NCBI GenBank assembly: GCA_010279815.1
Contig: QEOQ01000015.1
Location: 310,489 to 374,488, forward strand
Direction of reading: 5' to 3'
Length of the DNA: 64,000 nt
Origin: Brachionus plicatilis
Lineage: Eukaryota > Rotifera > Eurotatoria > Ploima > Brachionidae
A model generated the notes under the pieces. That model worked only from the letters and a program-made list of their open reading frames with translations. It did no database searches and was not told the origin of the DNA. The translations under genes were made by a program, and so were the position numbers. This document shows positions 1 through 10,607 of the stretch, one piece after another. How positions within the stretch are numbered: position 1 is the first letter of the stretch; every line of letters begins with the position of its first letter.

Positions 1-1
1 T

Positions 2-394
2 GACTCATCTCTGTCTTCATCTACTGTCTCAAACAGTTTTTATTCCCAAGAGAATTTCATCACAAATAATCAATGTAAAATGAGACCATCCGAACTGATC
101 AAATTTGATTTGGCAAAATATGCTACCAAAAGTGCTCGCATTTTGCAAAAGAATCCAAGCAAACAAATAATGTGCACATTCTGTAAGACAAATGGAGAAC
201 CTGAACACATTTACAAATCTCATTCAATCAAGAATATTCAAGGACGAGTGACTTGTCCATTGCTGAAAGAGTATATTTGTCCAGCTTGTGGTCAATCAGG
301 TGAAAATGCACACACAATTACGTATTGCAAACAATTCAAGACACAAAAGCGAGATAGAATTTTGATGGACTCAAAATTTAATTTTTTAATGTAA
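2..394 (+). CDS. nanos: Nanos-type zinc finger protein, C-terminal part (5' end outside window)
   Basis: The frame is open from base 2 to the TAA at 392-394, so the N-terminus lies upstream of the window and the ATG at 80 need not be the start. The last ~75 residues carry the Nanos zf domain: two CCHC zinc knuckles, seen as CTFCKTNGE, then H and C (IYKSH, VTCPLL), then YICPACG, then H and C (NAHTITYC). In the family this domain binds RNA together with Pumilio and represses translation in germ cells and stem cells. The tail after the second knuckle is short (about 18 residues), which is typical. The next gene (GTF2H1) is convergent and 2.4 kb away. I am sure of the family. Which Nanos paralogue it is, and the N-terminal repression motif, cannot be judged here. 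Confidence 0.9.
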   Translation, partial: DSSLSSSTVSNSFYSQENFITNNQCKMRPSELIKFDLAKYATKSARILQKNPSKQIMCTFCKTNGEPEHIYKSHSIKNIQGRVTCPLLKEYICPACGQSGENAHTITYCKQFKTQKRDRILMDSKFNFLM

Positions 395-2427
395 TACTTT
401 TTCTTCTTCAATTATACTGCTATCTTCGTAATATTTTTTCTCGTGTTTTTTTTTTAAATTCTTTTCTTCATTAAAAAGTCTTTTCTATTTGGTGTTCTTT
501 TTAAGGTCAAATTTTTTTTAATTTCTGGATTTTAATTTTTATTCTAGTTTGGTTTTGCCACTAAATGTTTAATTTAAATAAATTTTTGTTCTTATTGAAT
601 GTTTAATTTTTATTTATTTTTTTAAAATTCGATTTCAATCTAAGAAAATATTATTCTTAAATAATTAACAGTCTAAATAAATCTAATAATATATTTGAAA
701 TTGAAATTTGTTGCAAATAAAAATAAATTCAATATAATAAAATTGACAAGTTAAAATTTTAAATAATTTCATAGTTGGCATTTTTTGTGCAATAAAAGAA
801 TGAAATAGTTTTTTGGTTAGAAAAGTAAAAAAAAATCAAATCACCGAAATCTAAAATCATGAAATAAACTAAATATCGAAATTTTCAATGTCAATTTGAC
901 AACAAGTCGAAAAAAAAACGATTTTTTAAGAAATTTTAATCAAGTCTATAAAATGTAAACCAATCGAACTTTATAGACTAAAAAATATTTCAAGTTGAGT
1001 TGATATTTAGTGTTGATTAATTTAATAGTATGTGTTGCAAAATATTGTTAAATTAAATTGAAAAACTATTTTTTTAAAGACGATAAAACTTTCATTATAA
1101 ATTATTAAAAAAGTTTAGGTAAAAATTTTGATTTTATGAGCCTATACTATTTATAGTGTTTTGCTAGTGTTCTGTGTGTAAAGGTTAGAGAATTAATTAA
1201 TTATTGATTATTAATTATCTTATTAATTATTTTTTAAAAAATAATTTAAATTTAAAATATTTCTATTTAGACTTTTTTTTTATTCACAATTTTAAATCAA
1301 AGACAACATTTTCATCGTCTTCTTCTAATTTCATTGTTTTCAGCTTTATATAATTGCAATTAAACTAGTGATCAAATCAGAACTAAGAGAACTGTAATTT
1401 TGAAAACTTATTATTAATCTATCCGGTTGGAGAATTTTCAGGTTGATTTAAATTTGCTTTAAACTTAGAGCATATCTTTTTCTAAACTTTTAATATATTT
1501 TGCAAGCTTTAAATATCGAATTTGGTGCTGGAAATTTGGCTATAAAAAGGAAAATTTGAAAGAAAAATGTTTCTTTCTTTCTATTTATCAGAATTTTTCT
1601 ATTTTAAAGATGCATTGATTATTGACGAATTGTTTTTTTAGTTTAATTTTTTGTTGTTGCTAAAAAATTCCAACTTGACTTAGATTCGAACATTGATCAA
1701 TATTTAATCAACGACTTACCAAACTTGACTATTTAAATATTTAATTTTTGATCTATTTTATTACTAAAAAATTTCATTAAAAATAAAAATAATTGATGTA
1801 TTAGAAATTATTTATTTTTAAAAAAATTTTTTGGTCATTTTTGTGTGTGAGTGATTCACTCATAATCATTTGTTGAGTGCCTGGCACTCACACTCAAACT
1901 CGTCATTTTTTGCTACAGTATGTCTGTTCATATCCCAACGATTTTTACAGATTTTGAAAAAAGATTTTTAATTGAAGCCTTACAATGTTTAATTTTTATA
2001 AACTAATAGGTCTCCTTGCTAGCATGACATTTTTAATATCGACAAAAAAAAATAGTTTCAAAAATATATCTAATTAAAAAATCAAGGGGAAATATTTGAA
2101 AGGACCAATTTTATCACTACAAATCGAATAAATTATTAAAAGATAAAAAATCTGACTTCAGAAAATTTTTGTATGAACATTCCACTCTTTATAGAAACGT
2201 GTGATTTTCAAATAATCAATAATTCATATGTTTATTGATTTTGAAATTTTCAATTTTTAAAAAATACATGATAATTAGAGTTTAATTTAAATTTCGATTT
2301 TATACCAAAAAATATTTTTTTTATAAAGTTCCTTGTTTGCTTTTCCAATTATTATATTTCATTAGAGCTATTTTAAACATATTTTCCAAATGTCCAGTTA
2401 TCTAGATTTAAATAAAAAATTAAATCG
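395..2427. other. AT-rich intergenic region between convergent nanos and GTF2H1
   Basis: I see no coding exon here. The stretch is low-complexity A/T-rich sequence. It holds the 3' flank of nanos (AATAAA-like signal near 577) and the paired palindromes at 1848-1890. It ends at the target duplication of the MITE at 2428. Confidence 0.6.
1848..1890. repeat. Two adjacent perfect palindromes sharing TGAGTG arms
   Basis: TGAGTGA-T-TCACTCA (1848-1862) is followed 11 bases later by TGAGTGCC-T-GGCACTCA (1874-1890). Both are perfect inverted repeats with a single central T and share the outer TGAGTG/CACTCA. They could be hairpins, a dimeric transcription factor site of the bZIP kind, or a transposon remnant. 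The sequence alone does not decide. Confidence 0.55.
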
Positions 2428-2801
2428 GGCATCTTGAAGTTCATGATCAATTCAAAATATCATTTCAATTCAAAAAGTTTGTCCTTAGATATTAAAACTA
2501 ATCTTTGATTTAATTTGAATAATTGTAATGTAGCATGCTTTACATGCAATGTCGATTTAGAAAATAAAAAAAATTGAAAAAAACATTTTCTCAATCAATT
2601 GATAATCGATTTTAATATTTAAATGTATTAACTGATTTTTTGTAAATATTTATTTTCATTTTATTACTTATTTGGAATTTATTATTTGAATTTCTTTTTT
2701 AAATTTAATTGTGATTAAATTTAAAGATTAGTTTTAATGTCTAAGGAAAAACTTATTGAATAGAAATGATATTTTAAATTGATCATCAACTTCAAGATGC
2801 C
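2428..2801. mobile_element. MITE, GGCATCTTGAAGTT family, with exact 8-bp target duplication
   Basis: The terminal inverted repeats begin GGCATCTTGAAGTTCATGAT on the left and mirror as GGCATCTTGAAGTTGATGAT on the right. The similarity continues inward for about 90 bases. Flanks are a perfect 8-bp duplication, TTAAATCG, at 2420-2427 and 2802-2809. There is no coding capacity. The 8-bp duplication suggests mobilisation by a hAT-type transposase (inference). A second full copy lies at 42138-42635 and a diverged one at 13338-13706. Confidence 0.85.
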
Positions 2802-2822
2802 TTAAATCGTACAAAAAAAAAT

Positions 2823-4598
2823 TCATCTTACATTCCAAGAAAAACTTTCTTTGACCAGCTGGTCTCTTAAAGCCATTATCTTCTGCTGGTAAAAAGCCTT
2901 GAGCGTGTCCCTTGCCAACTTTAGTTTCAGTTCTTGTTCGGAATTTTTCGGCGGAAACATGGCATGATATGTCTTCAACATTTCACATGACGACACATAA
3001 ATGGATTTTATTTCTTCCTGGTAGTTCTTTGGTACTTCATCTCTTAAATTTTGAACATTATTTGTCTGCATCAGTTGACTACCAGGCGACAAATCGACCA
3101 AAATGCTTATTGCCAATGACGGATTTGACACTTTCTTAATGTCTAAACTCCAATCTTGAAGTTCCTCTAGAGCCGTTTGGCACAAATTTTTGGTATCCTT
3201 GTTTTTGAGCAATTTTCCGATTAGGGACTCTTTTTCGATAGGCTTGGGCGCATAAAAATATCTGTCTATGTGCTTAAGATTCAAAGCAGCGCCTTTAAGA
3301 GTTCCAAATTCTTCTTTTTCTAAATCCTTTATCTCATCGTCCAGCAAACGAATCTTATTACTTCCACCACTGTTTTTTGTTACCTTATTGTCTTCCTTGA
3401 CTGTGTTCTCTTCCATTGATTTCAATACCCTCATTGAATAATAATTATACCTTTTGATAAGATTCTGATTTGACAAATTGGATCCTTTCGAAGTTGAAAA
3501 ATCTGTCAAGCCAAATCCCTGAAATTTTTTTTTTTTTTTTTTTTTAAATAAAAATCATTTTTATTTTTTTATTAAATTAATTATAATAAAATGTACATCA
3601 TCGCTTGAAAGGACTTTTTGGCTGTCTATAATATCCACCGGTTCGGTCAAAATCTGCTCAGCTCTTGACTTTAATTCTTCGTCGAGTTTGAGTGCACAAT
3701 CTTTGAATATGTCATCGGCGGCCAAGTTGATCTGGTCTTTGCGGAAGTAAAAACTTTGAAAAAATTTTGTCCAAAAATCTTGTTCGGACATTCGCGATGG
3801 TACATTTTGGTTGTATTTGATTTTTACGGCGGGGTATGTTTTTAAAATAGATTCTTTGTCATCATATGATAGGTTATAGACAAGACCATTAGTTCCGTCT
3901 GATTTGGGACAAATGTTCGCCATGAAACCTTGGGCAACTCCAGTTTTTTGAGACTTTGATGTCGACTTGTAATCTTCGATCTAAATAAAATTAATAAATA
4001 AATTTTTTAATTTTTTTATTTTTTAGATTACATTTACAAAATTTTTCCAAAAATCTTCAGCTGATAAAATTTGACTAACAACCAAGTCGTTATATAATTG
4101 ATAGATATGGGGATTTTCGATCAAAATTCTGTCAAAAAAAAGACACTTAAATTTTTAAAAAAAAATGGTAAAAACAATTCAACTTTTTTTTTTTTTCTAA
4201 TTCAGCACTAATTTTTTGGCCGAATTTTGGCAAAAGCTGGCTGAGTTCTTCTTTGACTTTGTCTCTGTCCTTGAGCTGAGCTTCTTGTCCGCCCGGATTG
4301 GTAAAGTGAAACGTTGTCGAGGAGTCGTCATGAAGGACAACTTGAAGCTGCACTTTGGCTTTGCCTTCGGACGAAATTTTCTGAGCTTTCAAATGAAAAT
4401 GATGTAATTGAAGCTGGCCCAAGGTGATTAGTTACTTTTTATATCGACATAGTTATGACTGATTGATGTCGCTGTCTTTTCCCTGCCTTTTGATATCCAT
4501 GAGATCCTTTCGCTCATAACATAAAGTATACCATCCAATTTTTTACACCTTACATTTTCTATTTGGTGAATTATCTCTTCTTTGCTATTACCAGACAT
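2823..4598 (-). CDS. GTF2H1: General transcription factor IIH subunit 1 (p62/TFB1)
   Basis: Core TFIIH subunit in transcription initiation and nucleotide excision repair. Five exons join in phase: 4598-4436, 4385-4184, 4128-4038, 3980-3597, 3518-2823, giving 511 aa (human 548). Introns are 50, 55, 57 and 78 bp, all GT-AG. Residues 1 to ~110 form the p62 PH-like domain (VDIK then [14 protein letters not shown]). BSD domain 1 is near 135-155 ([15 protein letters not shown]) and BSD domain 2 near 210-245 ([20 protein letters not shown]). The C-terminal third matches the family ([27 protein letters not shown]). The ATG at 4598 starts [10 protein letters not shown], a short N-terminus as expected. 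Intron 2 uses a weak donor (GTTGAA), supported by phase. Intron 4 holds a long A tract on the coding strand. THOC3 lies upstream on the same strand but 2.8 kb away, so there is no operon. Confidence 0.93.
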
Positions 4599-6732
4599 TT
4601 GAAAACAGGCAAATCTTTTTTTAATTAAATCAAAACAATTTCAAAATATATATGTTCAAAATTAAAAATCAAGCATAATTTATAAAAATTAAAATTTGAA
4701 TTTTATGATCATGACGAATAACTTGGAATGGCAAAATTTGAAATTTGGTTAAGATTAAAATTTAATATTGATCAAAAATTTTATTAAATTAAAATATAAC
4801 AGTGAATTAAATTTTGAAAGTTGACTTCGATTTTAATCTTTTCAACTTAGAAATTGTATAATTGATACTTTGATTCAGGCTCTTTTAATAATATAAAATT
4901 CCTTTAAATTATCAATGATAAAAAATTGAAAAGCTTTTTTCTTGAAGTTTAAAAATGGTTCTGTAAAATGCAATATTGTCTTAAAAATTATTTAAAAATT
5001 TTAGAAACGTGGATTTAAAATTTAAACCTTACTTTTTGAAGGTTTTGTGAAATTCAATACAAGATACTAAATTCATTAACATTGTCTCAACGCTATTGCA
5101 AATTTGTACCAAAAAAATACCAAGATTTGACTCAATTATTTAAGTTTACTTTGATGTATTTTGATGAAAAATACTATTTTTTTGCTTTCTTTTGCAGAAT
5201 ATTTGAACTTACTTTTTGGATGTTTTTTTTAATAAGCTTTTTTTCATAAGGAACTCATTTCCTCTTAGTCATGAGCTAATACCTAAAATAAAAGAAACGT
5301 TAAAGCAACAGAAAAAAATATAGATTCCTTTCCTCTAAGTTTTTAAAATTTTTTTCCGAAATTAACAAAGCTTTTTTAAAAAAAAAGATTAAAAAAAAGT
5401 TTATTAAAAGCAAATAATGCTGACAATGATTTTTGCTGTAAAATTATTATTTTATTGAAAAAATTAAAAAAATCAAATTTAATAAAAAAATTGAATACAT
5501 TTTTTCTAAAATTTAAAATCACATTTGGAATGATTACCTTTTAAACTTGCATTTTGATTAAACTTTTCAGAAACAGTTTCAAAAATTGCCTTTTTTTTGA
5601 AATTATTAAAAGAAGACAAAAATTTCAAAAATTATCGAATGTCCTAATAGTTGGAAAGTTGTTTTAAATCATATCAACAAATGCTATAATCTACAATAGA
5701 GCCTTGATTACTTTTAATTCGAATATGCAGGTGCAATCATAATCAACCAAATTAGAGGCAAAAAATTCAATTTTGTCTCAAAAGAATTTACTAGTGATGA
5801 AATCAAATGAGTTTTTTGGACACAAATTGAAACTTGAATAAATAATAAATTTGAAAAGACTCTTGAAAAAGTAGTTTATTTGAATAAAATCTTGAATAAA
5901 GATAAATTTGAATTTATATTTGATTTATTTTTATTTTCGAAATTAAATTATCTATTTTCTTATTAAAATTCAAACTTAACTTGAGTTTTAAAAACAAGAT
6001 GAATTTTAGATGATTTCTACTAACAATTTAAAAATTTTTAAATCTGGATAAAATATTTGGAAAATTAGGCGTTTGAATATTTAGTTTTTTGGACTCTTGT
6101 AGCATTGGTTTTAATCAGAACAACTATTTTCTGGTTAGATTGATGTGACTATCGTAATCCAGAAATGTTAGAAGAGTTGTGTTGACTGTTGAAAATCAGG
6201 CGCATTTTTAGTATCTAAGTCGAATAGAAATTCAATTCATTTTATGAATTCTTTTTTAGTTAAAATTTTTTTTTACAATTATTTTTGGATTACTTTTTAT
6301 TTTCAAATTTTAATTCGAATATTTTAGAGATTCAATTTTTAATTAAAATTAATTAATTTTCAAGTATATTATTCTTAATGTTTCTTTTAAACTTAATTTA
6401 ATCAAACTTATTTCAAATTTTTTAGAAATCAAAATATTGAATTAAATGATCCTGAACAAGGCTTTCACTTGGAATGGCATGCAATCAGCCTTTTTTCAAA
6501 GATGATGTAGGAAAAGAATATAGTGAAATCTGAAATTTTGGTCTTTATTAATATTATTAAATAGAATAAGAATTTTGGCATGTTATTATAAAATAAAATC
6601 ATTTAGTAAAAATAGTGATAAAGTTAGAAATTAGAGCTATTAAAAAATAAACACGCAATTTTTTAGTGGTTTATTTTAAAAATTTTAATTAAATAGAAAC
6701 ATTTATGACAATATTTAAATTAAAATTTTATT
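4599..6732. other. AT-rich intergenic region upstream of GTF2H1
   Basis: No exon, RNA gene or clear repeat structure was recognised, apart from long A/T runs. The GTF2H1 promoter must lie at its left edge, but no distinctive element can be named. Confidence 0.5.
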
Positions 6733-7097
6733 GGTATTGTGAAATTCAAATACAAATAGAACAAAAATTCTTTCTTTTTTGATGAATTAAAATTAAAGCT
6801 AATAAAATATATTTAAAAAATTATGTAACAAAGTGCAACATACTTTGTTGCACCTTTTTTACTTAAAATAATTTTTCTCATATTTAAATAAGACAAAAAA
6901 TACAATATCAATGATATTTAAATTGATTATTGGTTTAATTTACTAAAAAAAAGAAAATAATGATTTTATTTTAGGCAAAACAGGTGCAACAACGTTTGTT
7001 GTTTATCATTTTTTTAAGTATATTTTATTAGCTTTAATTTTAATTCATCAAAAAGGAAAGAATTTGTGTTCAATTTGTATTTGAATTTCAGAAAACC
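6733..7097. mobile_element. Foldback MITE, GGTATTGTGAAATT family
   Basis: The left arm starts GGTATTGTGAAATTCAAATA and is mirrored at the right end (TATTTGAATTTCA, then degenerate GAAAACC). The arms continue inward through a shared AATTAAAATTAAAGCTAATA block. The centre holds GTGCAACATACTTTGTTGCAC, itself palindromic. Flanks AATTTTAT and AATTTTAA suggest a decayed 8-bp duplication. The same left arm and GTGCAACATACTTTGTTGCACC core occur in the composite element at 55617-58386. Confidence 0.75.
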
Positions 7098-7375
7098 AAT
7101 TTTAATCTTGTTGCACAATTCTCAATAGCTTTAAATTTTTTATTTTATAAAATCATTTAAATTTTTTTATTTGAAATTCTTTGAAATTTCATTTAGATAG
7201 ATATTAATTTTGGTTTAATAACTAGCCTATTTTTTAGTTAAAATTTGTAAAAATTCAAATCAAGGATCTTTAGTTTGATTAAAAATAAAACTTTTAATTT
7301 AAATACAACAAATTATTTTATTTAAAGAATATTTTAATAAAGAAAACTCAAATTTATTTATAAACTCTAGATTTA

Positions 7376-8399
7376 TTACAAACATGACCAAAGCTTTACA
7401 CTTCCAACATCTCGATCACTGGAATTGTCATCACAAGTGAACGCCAAAACGTTATATTTCGGATGCCAATCTATTGTAAAGGTACTAGTGTCACTTTTGA
7501 TGCAAGCCACTTGTTCTCCTGTTTCAGTATGGCCTATATCAATGAAGTGATCTTCACTGGCTGTAGCTATCAATTGGGAGTCAAAATTGAAGCTAAGAGT
7601 TCTCACTGGCCATTCCAGCCTCGAAAATGTTCTCAAACAGCTCAAGGTTTTTACGTCCCAGAGCGAAGTTAGTGCATCACCTGAACCAGTGGCAAAATAT
7701 TTGCCACTCTTATCAAATTCCAAGCATAAGCAATTTCCTAGATGTGCTTCAATGCTATGCACCTCATTTAAATCCGGATAGCTCAGGATAAGAATGGTTC
7801 CCAGTCCGGTAGTTATGAAAAAAAGATCGCCCTCTCTGTTCCATGATATTTCATTTACTTCAAATTTAAATTGTCGCTCACTAGTGAACCTGTAGCTGCG
7901 TGTATCAACAAAAGCTATTAGATCGTCCTTGTTTCCGACTGCTATGCATTTGCCATCAGGTGACCAGCAGACATTTATATTTTCTCCGGGAGTATCAATG
8001 GTTTTTATTGATTTTGCTGCCCGGCAATCATACAGCCTCACTGTTTTATCGCCACTTGCAGTTACTAGCAAATCTGGATGTGTCGGGTGCCAACAAAGTT
8101 GATCCACCATGTCTTTGTGGTCTTTGAAAGTGCTCTCTTTTGACTAAATAAAAAGTTTAATTTTTGATCTTGTTTAAAGTGGGTTGATTGATACTGACGA
8201 GTTTTTCTTTGTTTTCGAAGGTGAAAATGGCGACTGTTTTGTCGGTTGATCCTGAGGCTAGTCTACGACCATCTGCATTCCAGGCAACTGAGTGGATTTT
8301 AGAATTATGCGCTGAAAATGTCTTGACTGATGCATTTTTAACTGATTCCTGAAGTTTAACAAATTTGTTCAGACTTGAAAATGAATACTTCATATTCAA
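7376..8399 (-). CDS. THOC3: THO complex subunit 3 (TEX1), WD40 protein
   Basis: Subunit of THO/TREX, which packages nascent mRNA for nuclear export. Two exons: 8399 to about 8199, and 8143-7376, with a ~55-bp intron, giving about 322 aa (human 351). The donor may be GTCAGT at 8198 or GTATCA a few bases on. Both can be joined in phase, but the first preserves alignment length. WD40 repeats run the full length. Signature stretches are HSVAWNADGRRLASGSTDKT, VDQLCWHPTHPDLLVTASGD, ENINVCWSPDGKCIAVGNKD, FKFEVNEISWN and WPVRTLSFNFDSQLIATASE, all closely matching animal THOC3. The N-terminus is short (~25 residues before the first repeat). It sits between GTF2H1 and RICTOR on the same strand with its own intergenic spaces. 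Confidence 0.93.
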
Positions 8400-8498
8400 A
8401 TGTTTATTTCAATTTTTTTTCTAAAATATTTAAAAAAATAATTAAACAATTTTTAAATTTTTTTATTTTTTATTTTTCACAAAATTAAATTAACATTT

Positions 8499-8744
8499 CT
8501 AAAAAGTTTTACATTTGAATAAAACTCGAAGCTTATCACAATTTGACCAAAAAATAGTGCCCGAAACCTTCTTTATACTCTTCCACCAATTTGGCAGCAA
8601 ATGGGGCAGAATGGCTAAATTCTGCTCAAAAAGTCGTGGGACTGTTATTTGTTTAAGATTATTGTAAGTTTTTTGGTGCATAATATTGGAAGGGTAGTCA
8701 TATTTTAAATTTAAGATATATCTAACCGCTGAATGTTGAATCAT
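8499..8744 (-). pseudogene. LINE reverse transcriptase C-terminal fragment
   Basis: The 81-residue frame begins with an IQHSAVRYILNLKYDYPSN pattern. This resembles the post-RT region of non-LTR retrotransposon ORF2 proteins, where an IQ-x-x-A-x-R-x-I helix follows the thumb. The remainder (PRLFEQNLAILPHLLPNWW) is compatible. No upstream polymerase domain is present, so it is a 5'-truncated relic 100 bp upstream of THOC3. The assignment rests on pattern only. Confidence 0.5.
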
Positions 8745-9489
8745 TAGTATTTTTTTAATGTTAGTTTCTGTGAATGGATATCAACAAGGAAAAGAAAAAT
8801 GAAAAATTGATCCGATTTAGGATTTGTACGAATTTCCTAGAGTTTTAGGGTTTTAGACCTAATTTCTTATTTTAGAGATATTTAATTATATTAAGCCTTA
8901 AATAACAACGTTATATCTTTTAACTTATCAACCATTTGACTAAATGTTAGTTTTTAGAAAAAAATTTAAAAAAAGTGAAAAAAAGGAATTTTTAATTTTT
9001 TTTTAAAGTTCACGAAATTCAAATTATCTATCTATCTATCTGAATTTCACATTTTTGACTCAAAATTCGTAATCTACGCCCTCGAAAAACCCGGGGTTTT
9101 TAGAGGCATAAAAAAGGGGGACTAAAAAAAATTTATTACACCCAGGGTTCCAAAAATAGCAAACCCTTTAAAAAGTTGTTGTTCTTTAAGACTCAAAATC
9201 TCAAAGATAAAACTTAAATATACTAAAAAAGTATATATATTCTGAAAGAGCATAAAATTCTCTATATACTAATGTAATTTTGAAAAAAAAAAAGAGTGTG
9301 GTGGTTTTTTTTGGCTAAAAAAGGAAAAAAATGTGTCTTTTCTGGTTTAAATCGTATCACCTCCGAGAGATCAATTATGATCCAACTTTTTTTAGAAAAA
9401 ATAAAATCTAGACAAAATTCTTAACAAATCTGTGGTTTTATTTTTTTACTTTGTTGCTTTATTTTTCTTAAAAAATCTCTTCAAATGAT
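8745..9489. other. Non-coding stretch with a GC hairpin and ATCT microsatellite
   Basis: No exon seen. A short ATCT run lies near 9027-9042. At about 9080-9106 an imperfect inverted repeat centres on AAAAACCCGGGGTTTTT, flanked by CCTC and GAGG, a strong potential hairpin in otherwise A/T-rich DNA. Confidence 0.5.
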
Positions 9490-9838
9490 GTAATTTTTAA
9501 CAAATTTGTATATTAATATTCTATTGATATTTTTTTCTAAATTTAGTAAAAACTAACCTAAGTTTAAAATAAAATTTCGTGAAAAATGCCTAAAAAATCA
9601 AAATATAATCAATCTCGTGTTAATCTGACGAATCGGAAAATGAAAACTTTTTCCCAGAAGAAGAGATGGTGACCATAGATAAATGGCCGGAACCTCATAA
9701 GTTACTAACACGTGATTGACTATATTTTGATTTTTTAGGCATTTTTTACGAAATTTTATTTTAAACTTAGGTTAGTTTTTACTAAATTTAGAAAAAAAAT
9801 ATCAATAGAATATTAATATACAAATTTGTTAAAAATCA
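9490..9838. mobile_element. Foldback MITE with ~130-bp arms
   Basis: The left arm (from about 9490, TTTTTAACAAATTTGTATAT through AAAATGCCTAAAAAATCAAA) is repeated nearly perfectly in reverse complement at about 9720-9836. A short loop around 9620-9715 holds unrelated sequence. No ORF. Exact termini and target duplication are not clear. Confidence 0.75.
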
Positions 9839-10607
9839 CAACCAAGTTCATCATTTTTATTTTCTCTTCATTTTTAGATTTCTTGCTCAATTCTGAACAT
9901 TTTAATATGGCCTAAATTAATTTGTCTGATAAATTAGTGATGCTTAAAAAAGGAACTGAAGACGACTACAATTTTTTAATTCAAATATTTGTAATAATAA
10001 TTTTTTTCCATGTATTTTTTTTTCAAAAAATTTCAATTCGTTTTTAATTAAAATTGTATTAATGAAGAAGTTAAAATTAATTTGTTTTTTAAAATTCGTA
10101 TAAATTATGTGACTCAATTAATTAATCTTAAAGATTGTGAAATAAGAACATTTTTTTTTATTTCAAAATTTTATTTAAAAACTTAATAAAATGATAAAAT
10201 AAATTCAAATCTTTTAATGCATACAAATTCATTTGGTTTTATTTATAATAATTATTAAAAAAAATTTATTCGAGAATCTACAATTAAAAATGAAGAGATA
10301 TCTAAGAGAAAAACGTAACAATTATCTCCTAAGAATCTTAGAAGAATATTTTCACGATCTCTGTTTTTTCTCGTTATATTTCTAAATGAGATTTCTTGAG
10401 AGTCTCTTTATTTTTTTTCTTATGGGAAGACAGATATTAAAAATTTCAACAAGTTTGTCTCGACCTGTCAGAAAATATGTAAAAATTCAAGTTTTGAATT
10501 TAATCATCTGATCACCTTTATTCAAATAAATTAATTCAAAAATATATCGCTTTGAAATTTATTTTATTTTTATTTAATAAAAAATTTACTACAATTCAAA
10601 AAATAAA
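9839..10607. other. AT-rich 3' flank of RICTOR
   Basis: No coding or structured feature recognised. It contains A/T runs and candidate polyadenylation signals for the minus-strand RICTOR gene. Confidence 0.5.
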
